NCBI GenBank assembly: GCA_020466095.1
Contig: CM035808.1
Coordinates: 52,463,762-52,527,761 of the forward strand
Direction: 5' to 3'
DNA length: 64,000 nucleotides
Source: Chlorops oryzae
Lineage: Eukaryota > Arthropoda > Insecta > Diptera > Chloropidae
In this document: positions 10,246-21,300 of the stretch, piece after piece
How the letters are laid out: the number at the start of each line of letters is the position of its first letter
Position numbering within the stretch: position 1 is the first letter of the stretch
Position numbers and translations under genes: made by a program
Notes under the pieces: model-generated
What the model saw: the letters and a program-made list of their open reading frames with translations, nothing else
Told to the model about the DNA's origin: nothing
The model's database searches: none

Positions 10246-11415
10246 TATCAAATACATTAAGAGATAATAAAAATATTATTTCATATAACACATTTAATAA
10301 CCAAAATTTCCACTTCATTTAAAAAATAATCTTTAAAACTTCTGAAAGTAGTCGGTGAATATTGTAAATCCCGATATTTGGATAAGTCAGATTGTCTTAA
10401 CTTAATTTTTCGATCTCAAAATGTCACCAAAAATTAATTTTTGGACTAATATTGAAAAACTTTCGTGATATTCCTACAGAGTGAAATATTTACTTGAAAA
10501 ATTTAGAGTGGGTAAAATACCCATGTAAACGGCGTTCTGCCGTGCCTGTATTTGATTATCTGCATACACAACTGCACATAAAAAGTTTACGAATACGAAA
10601 TAATTCAAAAATAATCGGGATTATTTGTGATTAATGAAAAAATTCGAATTATTAAAAAAATAATACGAATATTTTTTTTTTGGAGTTACATTTAAATGAT
10701 GCAATGGTGCTCAAAATTTGAATCGGAATTTTCTCTAAATCCTTACGTGATATAATTATTTGGATATTTTTAAATATTTCGGGAGACAAAATCAAACAGA
10801 AGCACTAATAAACTTTAAAGGAGGATTTCGTTGCAGAACAGTGTAATTTTCATTTTTTCATATATCACAAATAATCCCGATAAGTTTTGAATTATTTCAC
10901 AATCTGTACCACTAATAATTCAAAATTTCACATTAATGCAAATAATATTGATAATTATAATAGTTTAAAAAAAAAAATAAACGAAATATTAAATATGTAG
11001 TTTTCGGGATGAATTGACAAAGCTTCGATTACATCATTTGCTAGTATGTCTATATCCCGATGAACATTTAAAAGAGCCAGCCCGTTCGGCCTGTTTTCTT
11101 TCGGTTTGTTGCGCAAAACAGTTTTCAGACGGCGCAATGAAGAAAACGAACACTGAAGCAGCGCTTAGACGTTCATGCATGTTAAATGGAATTTTATTGT
11201 CGATCACGATACGAGAACAATCTGGCATTTGGACATTGCTCGTCGAACCTAGTAGAGTATGTTTGAACTTCTGAGCTCCGCTCCAATTTTGTATTCAATG
11301 TAACCGTTTCCGTTTTGGCTTCTTGAAACTTTAATTTGTGCCAAAGAGTGCATTGGAAATACAATTTAAAATAACATAGTCAGATTGACGAGGGGGGGGG
11401 GTGGCTACGTCCCTG
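10246..11415 (-). mobile_element. hAT element copy I, one terminus missing
   Basis: From ATATCAAATACATTAAG (10246) onward this matches the hAT derivative at 22087-23363 over most of its length, and it ends with the same GGCTACGTCCCTG terminus (11415). The left terminus is absent. It retains about 300 bp (about 10855-11158) that copy II lacks, including the coding remnant at 10955-11180, so it is less deleted internally although end-truncated. Confidence 0.75.
10955..11180 (-). pseudogene. hAT dimerisation-domain remnant
   Basis: The - strand reads a conserved C-terminal block of hAT transposases: a CSFSSLRRLKTVLRN run followed by NGLALLNVHRDIDI, matching the 'ERSFSxLRRLKT...RLNGLALLNIHRD' pattern of ZMYM1-like hAT proteins. 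The catalytic core is absent: to the right the sequence runs straight into the terminal region. This identifies the CAGGGACGTAGCC-ended family as a hAT with a ZMYM1-like transposase. Confidence 0.75.
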
Positions 11416-11724
11416 ATATCCATATTAACTTTATTGTGATAAATATCCTTTTCTATGATTGAGTCCGTTACTTGAAGGTAGAGGGTGGATAATTTTTTTA
11501 ATTTGAACAGTTGCGTAATCAGATATTTCGGCTTTCGGAGTGATGTGGGGCACAAAGGGGGAGAGGGGGTTTGGATTGGGATTGGGGAGTGGAGGAAATG
11601 CCGCCCCTGCCCCCTCCCTAAATAAAATTAAATGTATACAACGGAGCGACTGCCCCCTCTTACTGTGCCACTGAATTTGATTACGAATTCGTGATACGCG
11701 ACCCCTAAAACCCTTTTAAAAAAA
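11416..11724. other. Non-coding, G/C-run-rich sequence
   Basis: Has G-rich and C-rich runs near 11550-11620 that resemble terminal regions of hAT-type elements (GTGCCACTG near 11676), but no paired terminus could be found. Confidence 0.35.
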
Positions 11725-12330
11725 ATTTCAGACCAATCGGACTAAACGAGGATTTGGAATGCATTAGTACATGGGCAAAAAATAACCGACTCCAGCAACT
11801 AAATCATGTGTTCTTCCAATTTCTAAAAATGGCGTTATAATTGACGACATTTTTGATATTATGCTGAATAGCTCTGCACTCAAATTTTTAACGAAGGCCA
11901 AGAGCTTAGGATTTATCTTAAAATCTATACTTTCGTGCACTGACCATATTAGCTCGATTGTGGACAGAATTTACGTCACTCTACGGCTGTTAAGAGTCTC
12001 AGCATCCTATACTCCTGAAGCTGTTAGGAAAATTGGCTAGGAGTAAGCTTATTTGATTATCTCCAGATCAGGAATCTAGTCTTGCTGCACTCTCTTTCAA
12101 CTACTGGAATCTCTCCTTACTTATTTTCGAAAATTAAATTTGCCCAATAAACAAAATCCAAAACTCAAATTGTCGCATGATTTAACTATCACAACTCTAC
12201 TCGCTACGTCTTCTTTAGCGTCATTCGAGCATGGAACTCTCTACCTTTACGGATAAGATCTATTGTGGACCGGAACAGTTTTATGTGGTCCTTGCTGTGC
12301 CATTTTGACTGTTAGTTCGCAATGTACTTA
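11725..12330 (+). pseudogene. Decayed non-LTR retrotransposon RT C-terminal region
   Basis: Interrupted frames on the + strand read as the end of an insect non-LTR reverse transcriptase: LNEDLECISTWAKNNRLQ near 11735, then a SLGFIL..LSCTDHI block (about 11905-11955), YVTLRLLRVSASYTPEAVRK (about 11970-12030) and a terminal WNSLP/IRSIVDRNSF-like block (about 12230-12280). Multiple stops and frame changes show old decay. The catalytic box is not preserved. The clade cannot be told from this piece. Confidence 0.65.
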
Positions 12331-12649
12331 ACCTTATAAATCATTTTTAGGAAATTTAGGAAATTTTTTTTATTTTAGGGCAGGACTAACAATACTTAAT
12401 TACATAACCTAAATTGGAACTTTGTTGGTTGTAAGTTTTGATTTTTAATATCAAATTCTTTTGATGCTTGAATCTAGACCATAATTGCATTGTGAGCTTA
12501 AAATAGATGGTCTATTGCGCGGATATTTATATGTGTTTAGAACTGCGTTTGGTGTTTGATTCGGTTTAGACCTGCATAAAAATTGCAGTCTGCGTTATAC
12601 AAATTTCTGATATTATATCAAGAAATTCCATTTGCAATGACTTTACAGT
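12331..12649. other. Non-coding sequence left of the BEL element
   Basis: Nothing recognisable. It may contain the 3' untranslated part of the non-LTR fragment to its left. Confidence 0.4.
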
Positions 12650-12964
12650 TGTTGATTGTGAAAGCCACTAAAAATTCTTTATTAAATTGATTTCTTATAT
12701 ACTAATAATTTGTTTATCAATACAAAATTGGTTTAAAATAAAAGTGCCAGATCACAGAAATTAGGAAATTAAATAAATGAAAAATTGACAAAATTAAATT
12801 AAAAGAAAGCATTTAAACAACTTCATCAGTTTCAGCAAATTTAAGTGAAGTCAATAGCCCAACGTCGTGACCATGACGTACTGCTGCATCGGCATATTTT
12901 GTTCAGAACGTTGGTTTTGTTGTCGTCGCCACTGGGCAGCGAGTTTGTTTTTCTCTTCATAACA
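12650..12964 (-). repeat. BEL 3' LTR
   Basis: 315 bp, read on the - strand TGTTATGAAGAG ... CAATCAACA. It differs from the 20446-20760 copy by five substitutions (near 12763, 12855, 12907, 12909 and 12922). Confidence 0.95.
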
Positions 12965-12976
12965 TACTCCCCCCGT
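12965..12976 (-). other. Polypurine tract of the BEL element
   Basis: On the - strand the LTR start is preceded by GGGGGGAGTA, a purine run in the position where plus-strand DNA synthesis is primed. Confidence 0.7.
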
Positions 12977-13042
12977 TGAGCATTCCTCAACTTAGCCGTT
13001 GAATTATTTGCTGATTCGGGATTTGTAAGCTGTTTGATGTTT

Positions 13043-14808
13043 CTAAATGTGAACACTAAAATCAGTTTCGTTTTGCTGTTGACGAGGCCGTGGAGTTGGA
13101 AGAAAATTTTGTTTTCTTTTGCACTTGAGATACATCAAGATAAGTAGAGCTGCAAACAGTGCAGTGTAACCAACTGCGATGTGGTGATAATTCTGATTTT
13201 CCATTTTATTTGGTAGTTGAAGTAATTCTTCTGTTGCTAATGAAGACTGCAACAGACTGAGATTAGCAATTTGTGGCGTGTACTTATTTGGATTTGCCTC
13301 CATTACTATTGGTTTCAATTGTTCAATACGCGATACTTCAGTGAAATTTCCTAGGCTGGTATAGGATGCCATAAGGGTGCTAGACACTTGTTGATGAGCT
13401 TGAATGGCCATGAAATTGTGCTTGACCATACATTCTGGTGGAAGAGTAAGTATCCCGGATTTTTTAAAATTATTTGTGTAATTTCTCTGCCACATACAAC
13501 TGTTGCGCGTGATTCCTTTTTCGTTGCGTAGATCCATTGATTTCTGTGCTGCAGTGAAATCCACGTGAATTCTTCAGACATTCGTCGCAAGTGGCAATCG
13601 GACTGGGTGAAGTTATTAAAAAGGTTGAGCTCGCATTTGCATACTGTGGAGCCATGGTTATATCTAACTTGAAGCTTGGAACACATGTAACTTCCGTCTT
13701 TGATGATGATACAGGATTTAAGGTCGGAGCTACTCATTGGAAAATACTGGTCGATGTGATTATTGATCGCTAAGTATTGAGAGCAAATGTCAATCGCTAT
13801 CATCGTGTTGTTGGTCCAGATTGGAATTGAAATGAGATGAAAAAGCTCAAAGCGCTCATGACTCACTAAGGGTAAAGTTATGCTGAAGACAACCTTGTAT
13901 TTTGTCAGTCCTCCTTTGACACTCATGATTGTGTACAGTTTTAATAACAGGTAACTCAAGCGAACTAGGCAAGTGCATTTTAACTTTAGCAACCTCCTGT
14001 TGCAGCTGATTGGGTGAAAGGAGCAGCGGGCTTATTTTTCCATGATGAGCGCCCGTGAGTACGTCCAACATTGTTGATTGCATTCGCTGCAAATTCGTTG
14101 ATATAATTGTAAGCTGCATAGCCAATGTAGTAAAGGTGTGGTACATCTTCTCTTGGTATCGCTCTTCATCGTTGCTTCGTACGCTGTTGAGTATTAACTG
14201 AATTTGATTGTCTAGTTGATCGAATTTCGTCTTAACCGCCTTTTGATTATGTTTTAGTATATTGATAGTGGAGTCAACTATCGAGGTTTGATTTTCTAAC
14301 AAATGGATTAAGTGATTCTCATTTTCTTTTACTTGAGCAATGGTGTGGCTCATATTTTCTGCGTATTCGGAGTCAAGTATTCCAAAAAGTGAGTTCGCAA
14401 CGTTGCCAACCATATTAATCGCTGCTCGTCGGGATCTCCGCCTGGCTAGAAGTACACTTTCCATTTCCAATTCATCTTCAAGGTGTTTGAAATGTAATAT
14501 GAGCGTATCGCAAGCGTTTTTAGTGTCATTTCATCACATAAATGCCTTAACGCCTTTGTTCCATTGGAGAGCATTGAAAGCTCATTCCAAAACGCTTCCA
14601 AGTCATAGTAAACTAGGAGATTCCATTCTGTAGCCGAAATCGTCGTAATCCCAATGTTTTCAAAGTGAACGCCTAATTGTGATCCAAATACCTTATTTTC
14701 AATCTGTGCTCCCAGAATTATTGGAAGTATCAATAATGATACGATGAGTGTTAGTAAATTCGAACTCACAGACGTGCGTCTCCTTTTTGCAGGTACCTCC
14801 GTTGACAT
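13043..14808 (-). pseudogene. Envelope-like glycoprotein gene of the BEL element, broken
   Basis: A start-like ATG at 14808 lies in frame with pol and opens a region with a hydrophobic N-terminal segment (about 14700-14750). A basic RSRR furin-type cleavage motif (about 14425) is followed by a small-residue hydrophobic stretch like a fusion peptide, then a heptad-like helical region (about 14150-14350) and a cysteine-containing ectodomain. A membrane anchor with a basic tail (about 13100-13170) comes last. The layout (signal, furin site, fusion peptide, coiled coil, anchor) is that of insect retroviral/baculovirus F-type envelopes. The frame changes near 14460, 13950 and 13560, so no full product can be made. 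Which viral lineage donated it is not determined. Confidence 0.7.
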
Positions 14809-17800
14809 TTTGTTTGAATTGACGGCCGGTGATGACTCTTCCTCTGGAAACAGTGGTGCAAGTCGATATCTTGCTCTCTTGCATACTCCTGTATTTGTTT
14901 TTACATCCACAACTCTGACTCTTTGATCATCGCCTTCATACACCTTGACGATGCGGCCCAATGGCCATTTTAATGGTGGGCTGTTATCCTTTTTAAGGAT
15001 GACCAATGTCCCGACTTCCACATTTCGGTTTGGTTGTTTCCATTTATGTCTCTGTTGAAGCCCTGATAGGTATTCGGAGCTCCATCTCTTCCAAAATTGT
15101 CCTTTAATATATGACACTTGTTCCCATCTTGTTAGTAAATTGGGTTGCTGTGTACTGCTTGTATGTTCTGGCATTGACGTGAGAGGTTGTCCGATGAGGA
15201 AGTGTCCTGGTGTAAGGGCGATGAGGTCATTAGGGTTGCTGGACATTGGAGTAATACGCCTCGAATTTAAGATGGCCTCAATTTCATGTTTGACCGTGTT
15301 TAATTCCTCAAAGGTCAATGAAGTGGCACCAACACTTCTAATTAGTAGATGTTTTGCCGATTTCACAGCAGCCTCCCAGAGGCCTCCAAAATGCGGTGCT
15401 CGAGGTGGAATAAAACTGAAATTTATTCTAGAGCTGCTGCACTGTTGTCCAATGCTTTTTTGTGCCTGGTCTGAGTATATTATGTCCTTGAGTTCCGGTA
15501 ATCGATTTCTTGCACCTACAAAATTTGTAGCATTGTCGCAATATAAATTTTCGCAGGTACCTCATTTTGCAATGAATCGTTTCAATGATCCGATGAATGC
15601 TTCCGTTTTTAGATCACCTACGAGCTCCAAGTGTACTGCTTTGGTTGCAAAGCAGCAATATATCGCAATGTATACCTTTGTCGGACGTTTTCCTCTAATT
15701 TCATAGTGCACAGTGAGTGGTCCACAGAAGTCCACGCCAGCATTTATAAATGGTCGAGCTGCTTGCACTCTCGGGAGCGGTAAATTTCCCATGACTTGTT
15801 GATATAGAGTAGGCCTGGTTCTTGTGCAGCGTACACAATGATTGACTGCAGACTTAGCCATTGCGATACCTTTGATTATCCGAAACCGTTGTCTTGATTG
15901 ATAAAGCAGCGCTTGAGGCCCGCAGCGTTTATTCTTAGAATGCATTTCCGTCAGAAGTAATTTCACAAGAACGTCGTTGTATAGAAGAAAAATTTGATGT
16001 TTTGTTTCATACGGGAGACTTGAATTTGATAATCGCCCTCCAACTCTCAAAATGCCTTTCTCGTCTAGAAAAGGGGTCAAGCTGCTCAACGAGTGTGAAT
16101 TCGGTAATGACCTTTCAACTCTAAGTTTAGATATTTCCACCTTGGATGCTGCATGTTGTATAGCTTTGATGATTATTGCCAGAGAGTCTTCTAGTTCGTT
16201 GGGACTTAGAACAGCACCTTCGCTTGAATTTGGATCTTCTCGAGACTTGCGCCGGCATTTGTTGATTAAGCGCACAATGTACCCAAGGACTCGTTGCATT
16301 CGATAAAATGAATTTCTTGTATTTAATTCGTAGATGAATGATTCCATTGTTGTTGTGATAATAGTTGTGGTTAAGGTGGCTTTCTCAGCCTTTCTCTCAG
16401 TGTCAGTATGAATATGGTGACCTTTGATAACTGCTTTTGGCCAGGTTGTCTCCTTACTATATAAGAATAGTGGACCATAGAACCATATATTGCATTTTGG
16501 AAGCTCTTTCGGCATCAAACCACGAGAGAGTACGTCCGCTGGATTGTTCTTGGTGTTGACATATCGCCATTGTTCAGGACAGGTCAAACGTTGTATTTTG
16601 GCCACTCGATGAGATACAAGGGTTTGAAAGGCTGATGCGTGTGAGTTGATCCAACATAGTACAATTTGGGAGTCGGTCCAGAAAAAGATATGTCCTTTGA
16701 AATTCAAATCCTTTTGTACTTGATTTGTCAATTGTGCTTCAATTTGCGCTGCTAATATTTCAAGCCTTGGAATTGTCTGGGTTTTGATGGGAGCCACTCT
16801 TGATTTGGAACATAGCAAATTTATGCTTATCGTACCATCCTTATTTACTGATCGGATGTATATAGCAGCACCATATGCCTTCTCCGAAGCGTCAGTAAAA
16901 CGATGAACTTGAACTTCTTTGGGAATATTTTTGTTGAATACGTGCCTTGGTATTGAAGTGTCGTTTAATGATTCAATATCCTTTCGAAACCCTGCCCATT
17001 CTTGCTGATGCTGCGGTGATAGTTGATCATCCCAACCGAGTTTTAAGGTCCAGAGCTGTTGAACAAATGTTTTTGCTTTGACTACTACTGGACTTACTAA
17101 CCCAAGTGGAGCATATATTTTTGCCAGATCGGATGCTACTGCTCTTTTTGATATGCTTTGAGCGCCGGGAATGTTTGTTCTGATACGAATGCTGTCTTTT
17201 TTTGGAGTACAGACCAGTCCTAATGTTTTAGCTGATTTTTCGATGTCGGATGAAAGTTCCAAATTTATCTCCTTATCTTCTTGGGGGATTTCACACAAAA
17301 GTGGTGGGTGATTGGCACACCATTTTCGTAGCTTAAAGCCTGCGTCGCCAAGAATAGTTTGGAGCTGTTGTTGGATCTCACGAGCTTCGACCAAACTATC
17401 AGAACCGCATAAAGCATCATCTACGTAGAAATCCCTCTCGAGTGCCTTTGATCCAAGAGGAAAAATAGACTGGTTCTCAACTGCCAATTGCTTAAGACAT
17501 CTTGTTGCAAGGTATGGTGCTGATCTTGTACCGTAAGTGACAGTCTGAAGTCTGTGGTATTTAATATTTTGAGTGGGTTCATGCCGCCATACAATCAACT
17601 GGAGTTGCTGATCCTTTGGGTGCACTTGAATCTGGCGGTACATTTTCTCTATTTCTGTTGTAAATACAAAGCGCGGCATTCTAAATCGCAATAGAATTGA
17701 AAATAGTGTGCTTTGTACCGTTGGTCCCTTTAACAAAATGTCATTCAATGAGAGTTGTGATGATGTTTTTGCTGATGCGTCAAACACCACTCGCAACTTG

Positions 17801-20376
17801 GTGGAACTGCTTTCCGGACGTAGAACACAGTGATGCGGAATAAAGTAATGTGGTGTTAGTACATCCTCTGAGTCAATTTCGCTCATGTGTCCAAGCCTTT
17901 CATATTCCATCATGAAGTCAACGTATTGCTTCTGTACTTCTAAGTTTCTAGCTAACCTTCGTTCCAGGGCGAGAAATCGGTTTGTGGCCATTTGTAGCGA
18001 CTGCCCTAAGACTGTTGCTTCTTCCTGATATGGTAGTTGAACAATGAAACGTCCTTCTTTTGAGCGTTGTACTGTTTGACAAAATTGATATTCACATTGT
18101 TGCTCTGCAACCGATAATGTTTGATTTTCAGAATCAAGTTCGTCCATTTTCCAGAGCCGTGTCAGCATGTCATCCATTGACTGGTCCTCTTCAGTATAAA
18201 CTCCACAAAATGCCTTATTTTGTGGGACTGGTGCAATCTTGCCAGTAACAATCCATCCCAGATCTGTGTCTTGTAAAATTGGCAGATAAGGTGCCAATAT
18301 TCGTTGTTGGGGTTTTAGTAAGTGATAGAAAAATTCTGCACCGAGCAGAACATCTACATTACTGGGGCGACCAAATTGTGGGTCTGCAAGCTGGATATCT
18401 GATGGCAGCGACCATTTCGAAACGTCCATTGTTTGAGATGGCTGTTTTGATGTAATATGTGGTAGGACATACGCGGTAAGAGGCGCTGAAAAATCTGACA
18501 ATTTTGACTGGAGTTGTGTTTGAATGAAAAATTGTGAACCTTTGCTGCCTTTACCGATTCCCTCTATTTTGATTGATGCTGGTTGGAATTGTAATTGTAA
18601 TTTTCTTGCAAGTCCTTCTGTTATTAAGTTTATTTGTGATCCAGAATCCAATAACGCTCGGCATTCCACTCTTTTTCCCTGTTGATTCACAATGTTAATG
18701 ACTACTGTACCCAATAAAACATATGCATTATTTGAGTTGCCAGTAGACATCAATGATACAGTATTTGGCAACTGTTCCGATTGGGTCTTTGGTGGATTTT
18801 GTTGCGATGGAGGTTGTGAATGTGGCTTTAAACTTGTGCTGTCCTTCTTTGAATCCTCAGTGTTGAAATGAAGCAACGTATTGTGCCTTTTTGAGCACTT
18901 GGTGCAACTGCGCATAGAACATGTGTCAGCTCGATGTCCTGATTTTAAACAATTGATGCATATTTCATTTTTAATCACAAAACTGACTCGCTCCTTCACT
19001 GGTGTTTGCTTAAATTTCGAGCAAGAATACAAAGGATGGTTTGATTGTTTACAACATTTGCATGTGCTCTCCACTGTTGTAGTAAGGGCCTTGCTTGAGT
19101 TGGATTTCTCCTTTGATCCAACAGCGTCCAGTGATTAGAATCTGGTTTCCAAAAAATGTAAAAAATCGTCTAAATTCTGAATTTCTCTTAGATTTGAAAT
19201 GAATGTTTCATACATGAATCTGTTTTGACGGTCCAATTTTCTGATAAAAATTGGCATCAGCAAAGCATCCCATGCGCCTATGTTGAGATCCAAATTTTTA
19301 AGTGCCTGCAAACACTCCTGAGTGGTATCATGAAATTCTTTCATTGCTGCTGATGTTGATGCTGTTTGAGGTTGGTCTATCAAACGATGTACCAAGTTGT
19401 CCGCTATCACTCGCTTATTTTCATAACGATTTTTTAATAAATTCCATTCCGTGTCATAATTGTTGTTTGACACTGCCAGATGTAAAATGATTCTTTCTGC
19501 TTCACCTTCCAGATTCGACTTCAAGTTCCACATCTTCTGAGCGTTTGAAATGGGCTGATTATGGATGATTTGACAAAATAAGTCGTGAAACTGATGCCAT
19601 TTGGTATAATCTCCAGAAAATTTTGGAAGATTTACTTTTGGCAATGGTATGTCCGAAGTAGGAACGTTGGATCTCATTCCTGTTGGCAGGAATGCTTCTT
19701 GTCGATACGGTTCTAATTCGATAAGGGCTTGTTGTATCCGTGTTTCAAGATCAATGTACTTTCCCAAATCGAACCCTGAATCAGCCGGATCATCCAGAAC
19801 CTCCCATAAGGACAAACTGGTTGTTTCCAGGGTTTTCCATGCTTCATTTATTGTGTTGATTTTAACGGTAGCATATTGACGTGTTTTTTGTCCTTGGTAG
19901 CTTTCAATGGCTTTCAACTGTCTGTTGAGTGCTTCCATTAAAGCCGCTACCTTTCGTACTGCTCCGATGTTGCTATCGGCGTTTGTTCTTAATGTTGGGT
20001 CAGGTTGATTATTTTCGATTGTGACTGATGGTGCCACTGGCTGCTTTGAGGTACCTTCTCCATCAGGATTGGGTAATCCTGGAGTGCTTATCATGCCATC
20101 TTAAAAAATGGAGCGGTAATCGTTTGCTATCTCTTCAATTTTTCCAAAATAATCTTCAGTGAAATAAGAGTGGTTGCGGTCTACATCAACTGACGATCTA
20201 ATCTCCAGATCGGTCGCTTCAAACTTTGTCCAAGCGTTGTTTAACCTTTCGAGTCTTTCCCGATAGTACGCAGCCGTCTTTCGATCCTTTGCATCCTTTT
20301 TGAAGTTTCGTATGATTTGTTGAATTCATTCTCCAACGTTGTTTTGCGATTTTACCAAATCCGTGAATGTTTCCAT
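14446..20376 (-). pseudogene. BEL/Pao gag-pol, single frame with four stops
   Basis: One continuous frame runs from an ATG at 20376, interrupted by stops at 20326-20328, 20101-20103, 19135-19137 and 15562-15564, and ends at 14446 after running into env. Order: gag (LPKFSGDYTKWHQF near 19600, DUF1759-type), Cys-rich knuckles (CKCCKQ, CINCLKSGH, about 18900-19060), retropepsin-like protease (LLDSGSQINLI, about 18640), reverse transcriptase (FYVDDALCGS, about 17415), Pao-type RNase H (HRFTDASEKAYGAA and FFWTDSQIVL, about 16650-16910), and integrase (zinc region about 15830, core about 15560-15740). The 15562 stop falls inside the integrase core; the frame resumes at once with GTCENLYCDNATNFVG. 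A single gag-pol frame is usual for BEL. The few stops fit the low LTR divergence. Confidence 0.93.
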
Positions 20377-20407
20377 CGTCCTTGCTATTCGTCTCGTTGA
20401 TTGGAGG

Positions 20408-20425
20408 ATCACGTCGGAGTCACCA
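20408..20425 (-). other. BEL primer binding site
   Basis: Read on the - strand, TGGTGACTCCGACGTGAT lies about 20 bp inside the 5' LTR and starts with TGG, the complement of a tRNA CCA end. I did not assign the tRNA. Confidence 0.6.
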
Positions 20426-20445
20426 AATGTTTATTGTGTTGTTGT

Positions 20446-20760
20446 TGTTGATTGTGAAAGCCACTAAAAATTCTTTATTAAATTGATTTCTTATATACTA
20501 ATAATTTGTTTATCAATACAAAATTGGTTTAAAATAAAAGTGCCAGATCACAGAAATTTGGAAATTAAATAAATGAAAAATTGACAAAATTAAATTAAAA
20601 GAAAGCATTTAAACAACTTCATCAGTTTCAGCAAATTTAAGTGAAGTCAAAAGCCCAACGTCGTGACCATGACGTACTGCTGCATCGGCATATTTTGTTC
20701 AGTAGGTTGGTTTTGTTTTCGTCGCCACTGGGCAGCGAGTTTGTTTTTCTCTTCATAACA
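20446..20760 (-). repeat. BEL 5' LTR
   Basis: 315 bp, 98.4% identical to the 12650-12964 LTR (five substitutions). A CAACAACAA-rich spacer separates it from the primer binding site. Confidence 0.95.
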
Positions 20761-20766
20761 ATATGT

Positions 20767-20799
<33 letters not shown>
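20767..20799. repeat. TAA microsatellite, insertion target of the Dong-like element
   Basis: About ten TAA/ATA units directly precede the 5' end of the Dong-like element; a shorter run of the same trinucleotide follows its 3' end at 26699-26716. Confidence 0.85.
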
Positions 20800-21300
20800 T
20801 GGGAGACCCGTGGGGTGCCGAGCTCAGGCGACCGGACGGGTCCACTGGTTGCGGATAGTGGAATACCCGCCAGATATGGCAGGAAGCTGCGAATAAGGCG
20901 AAAGCCAAATAAACAGTCCCGGGCAATGAGCGGTGGTAGGCTGAGTGCGGTTGGAATATAGGGATGAGTCCGTATAGACCCGCGAAAAGATCGCATTGCT
21001 CGAAACCAACCATGATGAGGCGAACAGGCGCCGCCCCAAACTAAGTGCCCACTCAAAAACCCAGCTCCCCAGAGAAAAGTGGTCTATCCTACTCCAAATA
21101 GGAGCTACCACGGCCTCTGAAAAAAAAAATCCTGAAGCGACTGTCTCAAACTGAGCGGCTCACAGGTCAGCGTCTGCACCTCATCTAAGAGGCGGCTGAA
21201 GAAGCAGAAGGAAAACCGTAAACCAAACCTGACAGAAGGGATAAAATGTACCTGCGTGTGCTAGCAGGGATAAACAAGTAGTACAAACTGGAGGCAAGCA

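Larger units (their letters stand above)
12650..20760 (-). mobile_element. BEL/Pao LTR retroelement with envelope-like gene
   Basis: An 8.1-kb element on the - strand with both LTRs (12650-12964 and 20446-20760), a primer binding site, a polypurine tract, gag-pol in one frame and an env-like region before the 3' LTR. The LTRs differ at 5 of 315 positions, so the insertion is fairly recent, yet the coding region carries several stops and frameshifts. The bases next to the LTRs (ACAGT at 12645-12649; ATATG at 20761-20765) do not form a target duplication, so at least one edge has been rearranged. The right LTR abuts the TAA repeat that hosts the Dong-like element. Confidence 0.93.

Noticed and set aside
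15140..15706. 188-codon + strand frame
   Set aside because: Antisense of the BEL integrase; no motif.
20408..20425. A tRNA gene fragment
   Set aside because: Its position just inside the LTR and TGG start explain it as a primer binding site; no cloverleaf surrounds it.
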